DNA from: Fulvivirga maritima
GTDB taxonomy: Bacteria > Bacteroidota > Bacteroidia > Cytophagales > Cyclobacteriaceae
Direction: 5' to 3'
Length of the DNA stretch: 64,000 nt
Assembly (NCBI RefSeq): GCF_021389955.1
Contig: NZ_CP089980.1
Coordinates: 6,133,001-6,197,000 of the forward strand
Shown here: positions 29,589-38,391 of the stretch, one piece after another
Layout of the letters: each line of letters begins with the position of its first letter
Numbering within the stretch: position 1 is the stretch's first letter
Notes under the pieces: model-generated
Told to the model about the DNA's origin: nothing
Databases searched by the model: none
What the model saw: only the letters and a program-made list of their open reading frames with translations
Program-made: the position numbers and the translations under genes

Positions 29589-29620
29589 AAAAAAGGCTTA
29601 CCATGTGGTAAGCCTTTTTT
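29589..29620 (+). terminator. his attenuator terminator
   Basis: Perfect stem aaaaggcttacc / ggtaagcctttt with loop atgt, followed by a T run, 20 bp before hisG and after the His-rich leader ORF. Confidence 0.92.
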
Positions 29621-29641
29621 GTTTTAAGACCATCTAGAATC

Positions 29642-30502
29642 ATGACCAAGAAAATTAGAATTGCTATTCAAAAATCAGGAAGACTGCAAGAGCAGTCAGT
29701 GAAGTTATTAAAAGAATGTGGGTTGAGCTTCAGCAATGGACCTAATAGACTTAAAGCATCATGCTATAGTTTTCCGGCTGAAATACTATTCCTTAGAGAT
29801 GATGATATCCCTCAATATGTAGAAGATGGAGTAGCTGATGTAGGTATCGTAGGCGAGAATGTTTACATCGAAAAACAAAAGGAGATTTCAGTAATAGAGA
29901 AGTTAGATTTCTCAAAATGCCGCCTCAGCATAGCTATTCCCAGAGAAAAAGAATATGGAGGCCCACAATCCCTCAACGGCAAAAAAATAGCCACCTCCTA
30001 CCCTAACATAGTCAGACAATACCTTAAAGAACAAAACATTCAGGCCGACATACACGAAATCAGTGGCTCAGTAGAAATTGCTCCGGGAATAGGCCTTGCA
30101 GAAGCCATTGTAGATATTGTAAGCACAGGAAGCACCCTTCTAAGTAATGGCTTAAAAGAAGTAGAAACGGTAATGAAGTCTGAGGCCATATTAGTTTCTA
30201 CCAAAACGCTGGATCCTGAGGTACAAATACTTTTAGACAAACTGATCTTCAGAATAAAAGCAGTAAACACGGCTAAGAATAATAAATACCTCCTACTGAA
30301 CACGCCTAATGAGTCAATTAAAGCTATTACTAATATTTTGCCTGGCATGAAAAGCCCTACCGTTACACCTCTACAGCAAGAAGGTTGGTCGTCACTGCAC
30401 TCGGTAATTAATGAAAATGATTTCTGGGAAATTATTGATCAATTAAAAGACCTGGGAGCGCAAGGCATATTAGTAGTACCTATAGAAAAAATGATCATCT
30501 AA
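29642..30502 (+). CDS. hisG: ATP phosphoribosyltransferase HisG (long form)
   Basis: First step of histidine synthesis: ATP plus PRPP to phosphoribosyl-ATP. At 286 residues it is the long form with a C-terminal ACT-like regulatory domain (about 210-286) and needs no HisZ; feedback inhibition by His is expected. Motifs include IAIQKSGRLQEQ at the start, DVGIVGENVY, and the PRPP-binding EIAPGIGLAEAIVDIVSTGSTL. It is the first gene after the leader and terminator, 15 bp before hisD. Confidence 0.98.
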   Translation: MTKKIRIAIQKSGRLQEQSVKLLKECGLSFSNGPNRLKASCYSFPAEILFLRDDDIPQYVEDGVADVGIVGENVYIEKQKEISVIEKLDFSKCRLSIAIPREKEYGGPQSLNGKKIATSYPNIVRQYLKEQNIQADIHEISGSVEIAPGIGLAEAIVDIVSTGSTLLSNGLKEVETVMKSEAILVSTKTLDPEVQILLDKLIFRIKAVNTAKNNKYLLLNTPNESIKAITNILPGMKSPTVTPLQQEGWSSLHSVINENDFWEIIDQLKDLGAQGILVVPIEKMII

Positions 30503-30516
30503 AATCGCCATTCGAA

Positions 30517-31803
30517 ATGAACATTATCAAATATCCTGATCAGAAAGATTTACCTGAAATATTAAAAAGGCCTGTTTTTGAAACTGATTTCCTCGAAAGT
30601 ACAGTTAAAAACATCATTAACAGGGTGCAAACTGGTGGTGATCTCACTTTGCTAGAGTTCAATGAAAAGTTTGACAAAGCAAAGCTAGAAACCCTTAGAG
30701 TATCAGAAGAAGAAGTAAAGGAAGCTTCTACCTTAATTTCTGATAAGTTAAAAGCCGCCATTGAAACAGCAGCTGCTAATGTTAGGAAATTTCATGAAGG
30801 TCAAAGAAGGTCAGAGCAACCCATAGAAACTTCGGTAGGCGTTAATTGCTGGAGAAAGTCTGTTGCCATTGAAAAAGTGGGTATTTATATTCCTGGCGGA
30901 ACGGCTCCTTTGTTTTCTACGGTACTCATGCTGGGCATACCAGCTGCCATTGCAGGAAGCAAAGAAATAGTGCTTTGCACTCCTCCTGGAGCTGATGGAA
31001 AGGTGGCTCCTGCTATTCTCTTCACAGCAGAACTGGTAGGTGTAAGCAAAATATTTAAAGTAGGCGGTGCTCAAGCAGTAGCAGCTATGGCCTATGGTAC
31101 AGAAAGCATACCTAAAGTAGACAAGATATTCGGCCCCGGCAACCAATACGTTACCGCTGCTAAGCAAATGGTAAGTATGGATGGCGTAGCTATTGATATG
31201 CCTGCTGGTCCATCTGAGCTAGCTGTGATAGCAGACAACTCTTGTGACCCTGAATTTGTAGCCTCAGATTTACTCTCTCAGGCTGAGCACGGCAAAGACA
31301 GTCAGGTGGTCTTAATATCGCCTAATGAAGAAGCTATCGAGGCTATCGTAAAGGCAGTTGCCGCTCAGGTAGAGGACTTACCTAGAAAAGAAATTGCCTA
31401 TGAAAGCCTTGAGCATAGCAAGTTTATCTTGGTTAAAGATATAGATGAAGCCATGAATATTAGCAATGCTTATGCTCCTGAGCACTTAATCCTAGCTACC
31501 GAAGACGCAGTGCAACTAGCAGAAAAAGTAATCAACGCAGGTTCTGTTTTCATTGGTAATTACAGCCCTGAATCAGCCGGAGACTATGCCTCTGGCACCA
31601 ACCATACTTTACCTACTAATGGAGCCGCACGCGCTTACAGCGGTGTATCCTTAGATAGTTTCATGAAACAGATCACCTTCCAGCAGGTGACAGAAGAGGG
31701 CATTAAAAACCTTGGGCCTGCAATAGAAGCTATGGCGGAAGCGGAGCTACTACAGGCACACAAAAATGCCGTTACCTTAAGACTTAAAAAACTAGGCTTG
31801 TAA
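30517..31803 (+). CDS. hisD: Histidinol dehydrogenase HisD
   Basis: Zinc enzyme performing the last two oxidations, histidinol to histidine, with NAD. 428 residues, usual length. Family motifs: ERVGIYIPGG-type EKVGIYIPGGTAPLFSTVLM, GGAQAVAAMAYGTESIPKVD, DMPAGPSELAVIAD, DLLSQAEHG and the glycine-rich GSVFIGNYSPESAGDYASG near the C-terminus. hisC follows 4 bp after the stop. Confidence 0.98.
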   Translation: MNIIKYPDQKDLPEILKRPVFETDFLESTVKNIINRVQTGGDLTLLEFNEKFDKAKLETLRVSEEEVKEASTLISDKLKAAIETAAANVRKFHEGQRRSEQPIETSVGVNCWRKSVAIEKVGIYIPGGTAPLFSTVLMLGIPAAIAGSKEIVLCTPPGADGKVAPAILFTAELVGVSKIFKVGGAQAVAAMAYGTESIPKVDKIFGPGNQYVTAAKQMVSMDGVAIDMPAGPSELAVIADNSCDPEFVASDLLSQAEHGKDSQVVLISPNEEAIEAIVKAVAAQVEDLPRKEIAYESLEHSKFILVKDIDEAMNISNAYAPEHLILATEDAVQLAEKVINAGSVFIGNYSPESAGDYASGTNHTLPTNGAARAYSGVSLDSFMKQITFQQVTEEGIKNLGPAIEAMAEAELLQAHKNAVTLRLKKLGL

Positions 31804-31807
31804 TACT

Positions 31808-32842
31808 ATGAACATTCAAAACTTAGTTAGAGCTAACATCCGCGCTTTGCAACCTTATTCTTCCGCCAGAGATGAATTTACCGGCAATGGAGAAGTTTTT
31901 CTGGATGCCAACGAAAACCCTTTCGAAACTGAGGTAAACCGATATCCGGATCCTTACCAGAGAGCGATTAAAGAAAACCTGGCACCTATCAAGGCTGTTA
32001 GACCTGCTCAGATTTTCTTGGGCAATGGTAGCGATGAAGCCATTGATCTGATCATTAGAATTTTTTGTGAGCCGGGAAAAGAAAAAATTATCATTTCTGA
32101 TCCCAGTTACGGAATGTATCAGGTATCGGCAGGTATTAATAACATAGAAGTGATAAAAGTGCCGCTTAGTGAAAACTTCGAATTCATAGCGGAGAATATG
32201 TTAAAAGAAGCCGATGAAAACACTAAAGTGGCCTTCTTATGCTCACCTAACAATCCTTCTGGCAACGCTTTAGACAGTGCTGAAGTAGAAAAATTCATCC
32301 AATCCTTCGAGGGAATAGTGGTAGTAGATGAGGCTTATATAGACTTCTCATCATCAAAAAGCTTCACAGAAAAGCTGGAGATCTACCCTAACCTGATTGT
32401 AATGCAGACTTTCTCCAAAGCCTGGGGAATGGCTGGCTTAAGATTAGGAATGGCTTTTGCCTCTGAGGAAATAATTGGTCTCATTAATAAGGTAAAACCG
32501 CCTTACAACATTAACATTTTAACTCAAAAAGCAGCCCTGGAAGCTCTGAGCAATGAAGATAAGGTAAAAGCAGAAATTGAGCTTATCCTTCAACAAAAGG
32601 ATTGGCTACAAAAAGAGTTTACAGAACTGCCTGTTACAGAACATATTTTCCCTTCTGACAGTAATTTCTTATTAGTTAAATTTAAAGATGCCAAAGGCTT
32701 ATTTGATTACCTAATAGCTAAAGAAATCATTGTAAGAGATAGAAGAAAAGTCCGCTTTGGAGATAACTGCCTAAGAATAACAGTAGGCACTCCCGAAGAA
32801 AACAAGAAACTAATCGCTGCTATAAAAAACTATCAACCATGA
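31808..32842 (+). CDS. hisC: Histidinol-phosphate aminotransferase HisC
   Basis: PLP-dependent class I/II aminotransferase making histidinol phosphate from imidazole acetol phosphate. 344 residues with LDANENPFE and NRYPDP near the start, the FLGNGSDEAIDLIIR phosphate region, CSPNNPSGN, VVDEAYIDFS and the Schiff-base lysine in TFSKAWGMAGLRLG. It sits between hisD and hisB in the operon. Confidence 0.97.
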   Translation: MNIQNLVRANIRALQPYSSARDEFTGNGEVFLDANENPFETEVNRYPDPYQRAIKENLAPIKAVRPAQIFLGNGSDEAIDLIIRIFCEPGKEKIIISDPSYGMYQVSAGINNIEVIKVPLSENFEFIAENMLKEADENTKVAFLCSPNNPSGNALDSAEVEKFIQSFEGIVVVDEAYIDFSSSKSFTEKLEIYPNLIVMQTFSKAWGMAGLRLGMAFASEEIIGLINKVKPPYNINILTQKAALEALSNEDKVKAEIELILQQKDWLQKEFTELPVTEHIFPSDSNFLLVKFKDAKGLFDYLIAKEIIVRDRRKVRFGDNCLRITVGTPEENKKLIAAIKNYQP

Positions 32843-32888
32843 AATGAGTACTGATCTCATTTCTCACTAAAAGATAAACCATACAGAT

Positions 32889-34010
32889 ATGAAAAAAGCT
32901 TTGTTTATAGATAGAGACGGAACCTTAATTCTGGAACCTGAAGACGAACAGATCGACAGCCTTGAAAAACTGGATTACTACCCTGGCGTCTTCACCTGGC
33001 TGGGTAAAATATGCCGTGAGCTAGACTATGAGGTGGTTATGGTTACTAATCAGGATGGTCTGGGTACAGAAACCTTTCCTGAAGACACCTTTTGGCCTGC
33101 CCATAATCGTATGCTTGAGACATTAAAAAACGAAGGCATTATTTTTAAAGATATTATCATAGACCGAACCAGACCTGAGGACAACCAGCCCACACGAAAA
33201 CCGGGCACTGCCCTTCTTGGCAAATACACTGGTGGCGGTTATGATTTAGAAAAGTCCTATACCATTGGCGATAGAATTACTGACGTAATATTAGCCAAAA
33301 ACCTCGGTGCACAAGGCATTTTCATTAACGATGGCAGTTTAAAAGAGCAGGTAAAAACTAATGATGTTGAAGCCAGTTGCGCTCTGATTACTACTAGCTG
33401 GCAAGCGATATATGAACTACTTCAGGAGCAACCTCGCAAAGCCAGCATTACCAGAACCACAAAAGAAACAGATATTGCCATCACTGTGAATTTAGATGGC
33501 GGAGGAAGAAGCCAAATAAACACTGGCATTGACTTCTTTGACCATATGCTAGAGCAAATAGCCAAACACGGCCTGATAGACCTCGATATTAAAGTGAATG
33601 GGGACTTAAATGTAGACGAACACCATACTATTGAAGATACAGCCATTGCCCTGGGTGAAGCATTTCTTCAAGCACTTGGCAGCAAAAAAGGTATCGAAAG
33701 ATATGGCTTCTGCCTACCTATGGATGACGTTCTAGCACAAGTAGCCATTGACTTTGGCGGACGAAATTGGATAGTTTGGGAAGCTGAATTCAACAGAGAA
33801 ATGGTAGGAAAAATGCCTACTGAGATGTTTTACCATTTCTTCAAGTCCTTTTCTGATGCTGCCCGCTGCAACCTGAATGTGAAAGTGGAAGGAGATAATG
33901 AACATCATAAAATAGAAGGCATCTTTAAAGCTTTCGCGAAAGCGATAAAAATGGCTCTAAGAAAAGATAAAGATAATTTTCAACTCCCTAGCACCAAAGG
34001 TGTTTTGTAA
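32889..34010 (+). CDS. hisB: Bifunctional histidinol-phosphatase / imidazoleglycerol-phosphate dehydratase HisB
   Basis: Two-domain enzyme of 373 residues. Residues 1-165 are a HAD phosphatase with the nucleophile motif DRDGTL and Mg/Zn loop features; residues 185-373 are the manganese dehydratase with [16 protein letters not shown] and [16 protein letters not shown]. It carries out steps six and eight of the pathway. The fused form occurs in enterobacteria and many Bacteroidota. It follows hisC after 46 bp. Confidence 0.97.
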   Translation: MKKALFIDRDGTLILEPEDEQIDSLEKLDYYPGVFTWLGKICRELDYEVVMVTNQDGLGTETFPEDTFWPAHNRMLETLKNEGIIFKDIIIDRTRPEDNQPTRKPGTALLGKYTGGGYDLEKSYTIGDRITDVILAKNLGAQGIFINDGSLKEQVKTNDVEASCALITTSWQAIYELLQEQPRKASITRTTKETDIAITVNLDGGGRSQINTGIDFFDHMLEQIAKHGLIDLDIKVNGDLNVDEHHTIEDTAIALGEAFLQALGSKKGIERYGFCLPMDDVLAQVAIDFGGRNWIVWEAEFNREMVGKMPTEMFYHFFKSFSDAARCNLNVKVEGDNEHHKIEGIFKAFAKAIKMALRKDKDNFQLPSTKGVL

Positions 34011-34022
34011 AACCTATTGATC

Positions 34023-34610
34023 ATGAAAACTGCCATAATAAAATATAATGCAGGCAATACCCAGTCAGTAATTTATGCTCTGGAGAGGCTGGGCATTACC
34101 CCTACCCTCACTAATGATTTTGATGAAATCAGGTCAGCAGACAAAGTGATATTCCCTGGCGTAGGAGAAGCAAGCTCCACCATGAAGCACCTGCAAGAAA
34201 TGAAATTAGATCAGCTTATCCCATCTTTAACGCAACCTGTATTAGGTATTTGCCTGGGCATGCAGCTGATGTGCAAACACTCAGAAGAAGGAGATGTAAA
34301 CTGCCTTAATATATTTGATTGTGAGGTGAAAAAATTTCCTGCTAATCCTTCTGAAAAAGTACCTCACATGGGGTGGAACACGCTGTATGACACTAACCAA
34401 CCATGGATTAGCAATGACCTGGAAGACAAACATGTTTACTTTGTACATAGCTTCTACGTGCCGGTGGTAAAAGAAACAGTAGCCAAATGTGATTATATTT
34501 TACCATTTAGTGCCGCATTACAAAAAAATAACTTCTACGCTACTCAGTTTCACCCAGAAAAATCAGCTGCTCAGGGAGCCAAAATAATAGAAAACTTTAT
34601 CAAACTATGA
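34023..34610 (+). CDS. hisH: Imidazole glycerol phosphate synthase glutaminase subunit HisH
   Basis: Class I glutamine amidotransferase feeding ammonia to HisF. The ATG at 34023 (MKTAIIKYNAGN) is preferred to an in-frame TTG two codons upstream. About 195 residues with the nucleophile Cys in LGICLGMQLM and the His-Glu pair in ATQFHPEKS. Its stop overlaps hisA by 4 bp. Confidence 0.97.
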   Translation: MKTAIIKYNAGNTQSVIYALERLGITPTLTNDFDEIRSADKVIFPGVGEASSTMKHLQEMKLDQLIPSLTQPVLGICLGMQLMCKHSEEGDVNCLNIFDCEVKKFPANPSEKVPHMGWNTLYDTNQPWISNDLEDKHVYFVHSFYVPVVKETVAKCDYILPFSAALQKNNFYATQFHPEKSAAQGAKIIENFIKL

Positions 34611-35329
34611 GAATAATACCTGCAATAGACATCATTGACGGCAAGTGCGTAAGATTAACACAGGGAGATTACGATCAAAAGAAAGTATATAATGAAGATC
34701 CTCTGGAAGTGGCTAAGTCATTTGAAGATGCCGGCCTTCAATACCTCCATTTAGTAGATTTAGATGGAGCCAAGGCAGGAAAGGTGATCAATACTGAGGT
34801 TCTTGCTAAAATCACCACTAATACCTCTTTAGTAGTAGATTTTGGTGGCGGCATAAAGACTGACGCGGACATAGAAAAGGTATTTGATAATGGTGCCTCT
34901 AAGGTTACTTGTGGCAGTATCGCCGTAAAAAATCCCACAAAAGTATCAGAATGGCTTGAAAAATACGGCGCATCCAAGCTCATACTGGGGGCTGATGTAA
35001 AAGACAAAATGATATCAGTAAGCGGATGGACAGAGCAAACCACCCTTTCAATAGAAGACCTGCTACACAAATATTTGGATGACGGTCTGGAAGAAGTAAT
35101 TTGCACAGACATAGCCACTGACGGCATGCTTACCGGACCTAACTTGAGCCTTTATCAGGAATTGCTCAATATTTTCCCTAACATCAAACTCATAGCCAGT
35201 GGCGGTGTCAGCAACCTGGATGACCTCAAAGCCCTGAAGGCTGCCGGCCTGGAAGGTGCTATTTTAGGCAAAGCCATCTATGAAGGCAAAGTGACGCTTC
35301 AAGAATTAAACGAACTTCAAAATGCTTAA
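34607..35329 (+). CDS. hisA: Phosphoribosylformimino-AICAR ribotide isomerase HisA
   Basis: TIM-barrel isomerase of 240 residues. It starts [17 protein letters not shown] with the first catalytic Asp (AIDI), has [13 protein letters not shown] phosphate-binding turns, the second catalytic Asp in [14 protein letters not shown], and [12 protein letters not shown]. The ATGA overlap with hisH and the 8-bp overlap with hisF indicate translational coupling. Confidence 0.98.
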   Translation: MRIIPAIDIIDGKCVRLTQGDYDQKKVYNEDPLEVAKSFEDAGLQYLHLVDLDGAKAGKVINTEVLAKITTNTSLVVDFGGGIKTDADIEKVFDNGASKVTCGSIAVKNPTKVSEWLEKYGASKLILGADVKDKMISVSGWTEQTTLSIEDLLHKYLDDGLEEVICTDIATDGMLTGPNLSLYQELLNIFPNIKLIASGGVSNLDDLKALKAAGLEGAILGKAIYEGKVTLQELNELQNA

Positions 35330-36074
35330 AAAAAGAATAATTCCCTGCCTCGATATAAAAAACGGACGCACCGTAAAAGGTGTTAACTTCGTAAACATAA
35401 GAGATGCTGGTGACCCTGTGGAGTTAGGAGCACTCTATGCTGAGCAAGGCGCTGACGAACTGGTATTTTTAGACATAACTGCCACTAATGAAGGTAGAAA
35501 AACGTTTAAAGAGCTGGTAAAAGACATTGCCAAACATTTGAACATTCCTTTTACCGTAGGTGGTGGTATTAGTCGTGTAGAGGATGTGTCTCCCCTACTC
35601 TATGCTGGTGCAGATAAGGTTTCTATCAACTCCAGTGCCGTAAAACGCCCTGAGTTGATTGATGAACTGGTAGCCGAATTTGGCAGTCAATGCATAGTAG
35701 CGGCCATTGATGCTCGTTTTGTAGATGGCGAATGGATTGTGCATACTCATGGTGGCTCTAAACCTACGGATAAAGAACTTTTTTCATGGGCTAAAGAAGT
35801 AGAGCAAAGAGGAGCTGGAGAAATATTGTTTACCAGCATGGATCATGACGGCACTAAGCAAGGCTTTGCTAATGAAGCCCTTAGCAAAATGGCTAGTAAG
35901 GTAAGCATTCCTATCATTGCCTCTGGCGGGGCTGGTACTATGCCTCATTTTAAGGATGTATTTGAGCAAGGTAAAGCAGATGCCGCCCTGGCTGCCAGTA
36001 TTTTTCACTTTAAGGAAATAGGCATTCAGGAATTAAAAAACTATTTAAGAGATAATAATATAGCAGTAAGATAA
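35322..36074 (+). CDS. hisF: Imidazole glycerol phosphate synthase cyclase subunit HisF
   Basis: TIM-barrel cyclase of 250 residues, partner of HisH. Motifs: [56 protein letters not shown] and [12 protein letters not shown]. Its start overlaps hisA by 8 bp and its stop abuts hisIE, so the last three genes are tightly coupled. Confidence 0.98.
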   Translation: MLKKRIIPCLDIKNGRTVKGVNFVNIRDAGDPVELGALYAEQGADELVFLDITATNEGRKTFKELVKDIAKHLNIPFTVGGGISRVEDVSPLLYAGADKVSINSSAVKRPELIDELVAEFGSQCIVAAIDARFVDGEWIVHTHGGSKPTDKELFSWAKEVEQRGAGEILFTSMDHDGTKQGFANEALSKMASKVSIPIIASGGAGTMPHFKDVFEQGKADAALAASIFHFKEIGIQELKNYLRDNNIAVR

Positions 36075-36674
36075 ATGGATAATTTACAACCTGATTTCGA
36101 AAAACTCAACGGCCTGGTTCCGGCAGTAATACAGGATCTTTATACTAAAAAGGTATTGATGGTGGGCTTCATGAACGATGAGGCCTTCAAAAAAACAAGT
36201 GAAGAAAAAAGAGTTACCTTTTATAGCAGAACCAAGGAAAGGCTTTGGACCAAAGGAGAAACCAGCGGTAATTTTCTGGAAGTAAAAAGTATGGCACTTG
36301 ATTGTGATAATGATACACTACTCATCCAGGTGGTTCCGGTTGGCCCTGTTTGCCACACGGGCACTGACACTTGTTTTGGTGATGAATCTAACACTTCTAC
36401 GGACTTAGGCTTTCTGGAAAAAACCATTCAAGAAAGAAAAACCAATCCTAAAGAAGGTTCTTATACCAACTTACTTTTTGACAAGGGCATCAACAAAGTA
36501 GCTCAGAAGGTAGGAGAAGAAGCCGTAGAATTAGTGATAGAAGCGAAAGATGATGACAAAAACCTCTTTCTCAATGAAGCTGCTGATCTAATGTACCACT
36601 ATTTGGTACTATTAGCCGCTAAAGATTTTTCTCTGAATGATGTTATTGAAGTCTTAAAAGAAAGACACAGCTAA
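36075..36674 (+). CDS. hisI: Bifunctional phosphoribosyl-AMP cyclohydrolase / phosphoribosyl-ATP pyrophosphatase HisIE
   Basis: Fused HisI and HisE, 199 residues. The N-terminal cyclohydrolase has VMVGFMN-type VLMVGFMNDEAFKKT, FYSRTKERLWTKGETSGN, DCDNDTLLIQV and the zinc Cys residues in GPVCHTGTDTC. The C-terminal pyrophosphatase has KEGSYTNLLF, QKVGEEAVELVIEAK and EAADLMYHYLVLL. Last gene of the operon; no strong terminator is visible in the 81 bp before the next gene. Confidence 0.98.
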   Translation: MDNLQPDFEKLNGLVPAVIQDLYTKKVLMVGFMNDEAFKKTSEEKRVTFYSRTKERLWTKGETSGNFLEVKSMALDCDNDTLLIQVVPVGPVCHTGTDTCFGDESNTSTDLGFLEKTIQERKTNPKEGSYTNLLFDKGINKVAQKVGEEAVELVIEAKDDDKNLFLNEAADLMYHYLVLLAAKDFSLNDVIEVLKERHS

Positions 36675-36755
36675 AGCAGAACTTCAGGATACTACCCGCC
36701 TTTTTTCTTTGTTTTATAAATTCATTGTTATTAATTGAATGAATAAATACATCAT

Positions 36756-37442
36756 ATGACAAAGAAAACCATCATAGGCGGGTATCCTTTTATTCCTTAC
36801 CAAAAAGAAACCTATTCAGAAGCAGAGGTAATAAAAAGAAGCCAGGAATTCCACTCTTGGTTAGATCTTCGCAGGAGTGTCCGCGAGTTCTCCGATAAGC
36901 CCATTCCTAAAACGGTAATTGAAAACCTAATTCTTAGTGCCTCCACAGCGCCATCAGGGGCTCACAAGCAGCCATGGACTTTCTGTGCAGTAAGTAACAA
37001 AGATCTCAAACAGCAAATAAGAATAGCGGCAGAAAAAGAAGAAAAAGAAAGCTATGAAAGCCGCATGAGCAAAGAATGGCTCAATGACCTGAAGCCACTG
37101 CAAACCGACTGGCAAAAAGCATTTCTTGAAATAGCGCCATACCTTATAGTGGTATTTAAAAAGGCCTTTGAATTACAACCTGATGGATCAAAAAAGAATT
37201 ATTATTATGTAAATGAATCAGTGGGTCTGGCTACAGGCCTTCTGCTAGCGGCGATTCATAATGCAGGCCTTGTGGCTTTAACTCACACCCCCAGCCCCAT
37301 GAATTTCCTTACTGATTTACTAAAAAGACCAACCAATGAAAGGCCTTTTCTCCTCATACCTGTGGGCTACCCTAAAGAAGAAACCTTAGTACCGGATATA
37401 AAAAGAAAAAAACTGGAAGAGGTAAGTGTTTTTTATGAGTAA
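36756..37442 (+). CDS. Iodotyrosine deiodinase-like flavoprotein (nitroreductase fold)
   Basis: FMN enzyme of the nitroreductase superfamily, 228 residues, with FMN-binding RRSVREFS (39-46) and APSGAHKQPWTF (65-76). Beyond the fold it carries the substrate lid of iodotyrosine deiodinases: Glu96, Tyr100 and Lys121, in the same spacing (4 and 21) as Glu157, Tyr161 and Lys182 of the human enzyme. NYYYVNESVGLATGLLLAAIHNAGL and THTPSPMNFL also match bacterial IYD. Bacterial members, including one from Haliscomenobacter, reductively dehalogenate halotyrosines. It follows the his operon by 81 bp and could be read through from it. Function is family inference. Confidence 0.82.
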   Translation: MTKKTIIGGYPFIPYQKETYSEAEVIKRSQEFHSWLDLRRSVREFSDKPIPKTVIENLILSASTAPSGAHKQPWTFCAVSNKDLKQQIRIAAEKEEKESYESRMSKEWLNDLKPLQTDWQKAFLEIAPYLIVVFKKAFELQPDGSKKNYYYVNESVGLATGLLLAAIHNAGLVALTHTPSPMNFLTDLLKRPTNERPFLLIPVGYPKEETLVPDIKRKKLEEVSVFYE

Positions 37443-37460
37443 TAGCTCCTCAAAAGATCA

Positions 37461-37628
37461 TCAAAACGACAAATCATAAATATCCCAGCTCTTCAAATTC
37501 ATTTCTGAAACACTAGCCTGAGGCTCGTTGCTCACCTCTCTATAATTTTCATCCAATTCATAACATCCTCCAAGCATAAAGAATATTAATATCATCGAAT
37601 AGAAATAATAATGAATGTTATTATACAT
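37461..37628 (-). CDS. Small lipoprotein (55 residues), unknown function
   Basis: The ORF runs from ATG at 37628 to TGA at 37461. It has a hydrophobic signal (YYFYSMILIFFMLGGC) with a proper lipobox LGGC and a short acidic mature part (YELDENYREVSNEPQASVSE). It is oriented against its neighbours and fills the gap between the deiodinase-like gene and the DoxX gene. No family recognised; support comes from the intact lipobox and composition only. Confidence 0.55.
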   Translation of the reverse strand: MYNNIHYYFYSMILIFFMLGGCYELDENYREVSNEPQASVSEMNLKSWDIYDLSF

Positions 37629-37956
37629 AACTTATTATAATGCCTTTACATAAACAGGCCGCAATAGTAATAAAATAAGCTCTAATATGAACTTAAAAAC
37701 CAACTTAGTTGAGCACGTTTTTCCACACATAAGCCACTCATATAATAATACTATCATGCTTACTTACAATTTTCATATCTTTCTTGGTTGTTCTTTATAA
37801 GAGATAAAAAGTGGTGATTATAAATTGCCTCTTTAGGGCATAACTTGAGTACAAGAAAAAATGAATTATTGGCTAGATTCTGAAAAATAAATTATTTTCG
37901 AGGCATATAACCTATTTTTTATAAAGGCTTAATTTTTTAATCAAAATTTTACTCCG
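37629..37956. other. AT-rich intergenic region without a recognisable gene
   Basis: About 330 bp upstream of both the small lipoprotein (minus) and the DoxX gene (plus). It presumably holds both promoters; no TAnnTTTG box at a good distance and no hairpin with a T tail was found. Confidence 0.5.
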
Positions 37957-38382
37957 ATGAAAAGCAATCTTTTCGAGACTACTTTTAATAATAATATAGC
38001 TAACCTGTGGCTTCTTTTGCTGAGAGTTTCCATAGGAGCACTAATGATGAGCCATGGTTTACCCAAATTACAAATGCTTTTAGAAGGTGGTGAAATCCAG
38101 TTTGTAGACTGGTTAGGCTTAGGACCTACCGTTTCTCTCACTCTGGCTGTACTTGCCGAAGTAGTTTGTTCTGCTTTCATCATTTTAGGATTAGGCACAA
38201 GGCTGGCCGTTATACCGCTAATCATAACCATGCTTACAGCCATATTTGTAATTCATGTTAATGATCCGTTTGCAAAACAAGAGTTCCCCCTTTTATATAT
38301 GCTTATTTACATTACTCTTCTGGTATTTGGTAGTGGTAAATTTTCTATTGATCAGAAAATGAACCGCAGAGGATATCGTTAA
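37957..38382 (+). CDS. DoxX family membrane protein
   Basis: 141-residue protein with four membrane segments and the DoxX pattern: LLLLRVSIGALMMSHGLPKL, GLGPTVSLTLAVLAEVVCSAFIILGLGTRLA split over two helices, and a fourth helix before GSGKFSID. DoxX proteins are small inner membrane proteins linked to quinone, thiosulfate or redox-stress functions; the specific role is not clear. An IS1595-type element begins 9 bp after the stop codon, and the direct repeat of the insertion includes the last bases of the TAA. Confidence 0.85.
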   Translation: MKSNLFETTFNNNIANLWLLLLRVSIGALMMSHGLPKLQMLLEGGEIQFVDWLGLGPTVSLTLAVLAEVVCSAFIILGLGTRLAVIPLIITMLTAIFVIHVNDPFAKQEFPLLYMLIYITLLVFGSGKFSIDQKMNRRGYR

Positions 38383-38391
38383 AAGTGTAAT
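38381..38391. repeat. Direct repeat (left) flanking the IS1595-type element
   Basis: aaaagtgtaat, identical to 39367-39377, directly abutting the inverted repeat. IS1595 elements usually make 8-bp duplications, so part of the 11-bp identity may be chance. Confidence 0.6.
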
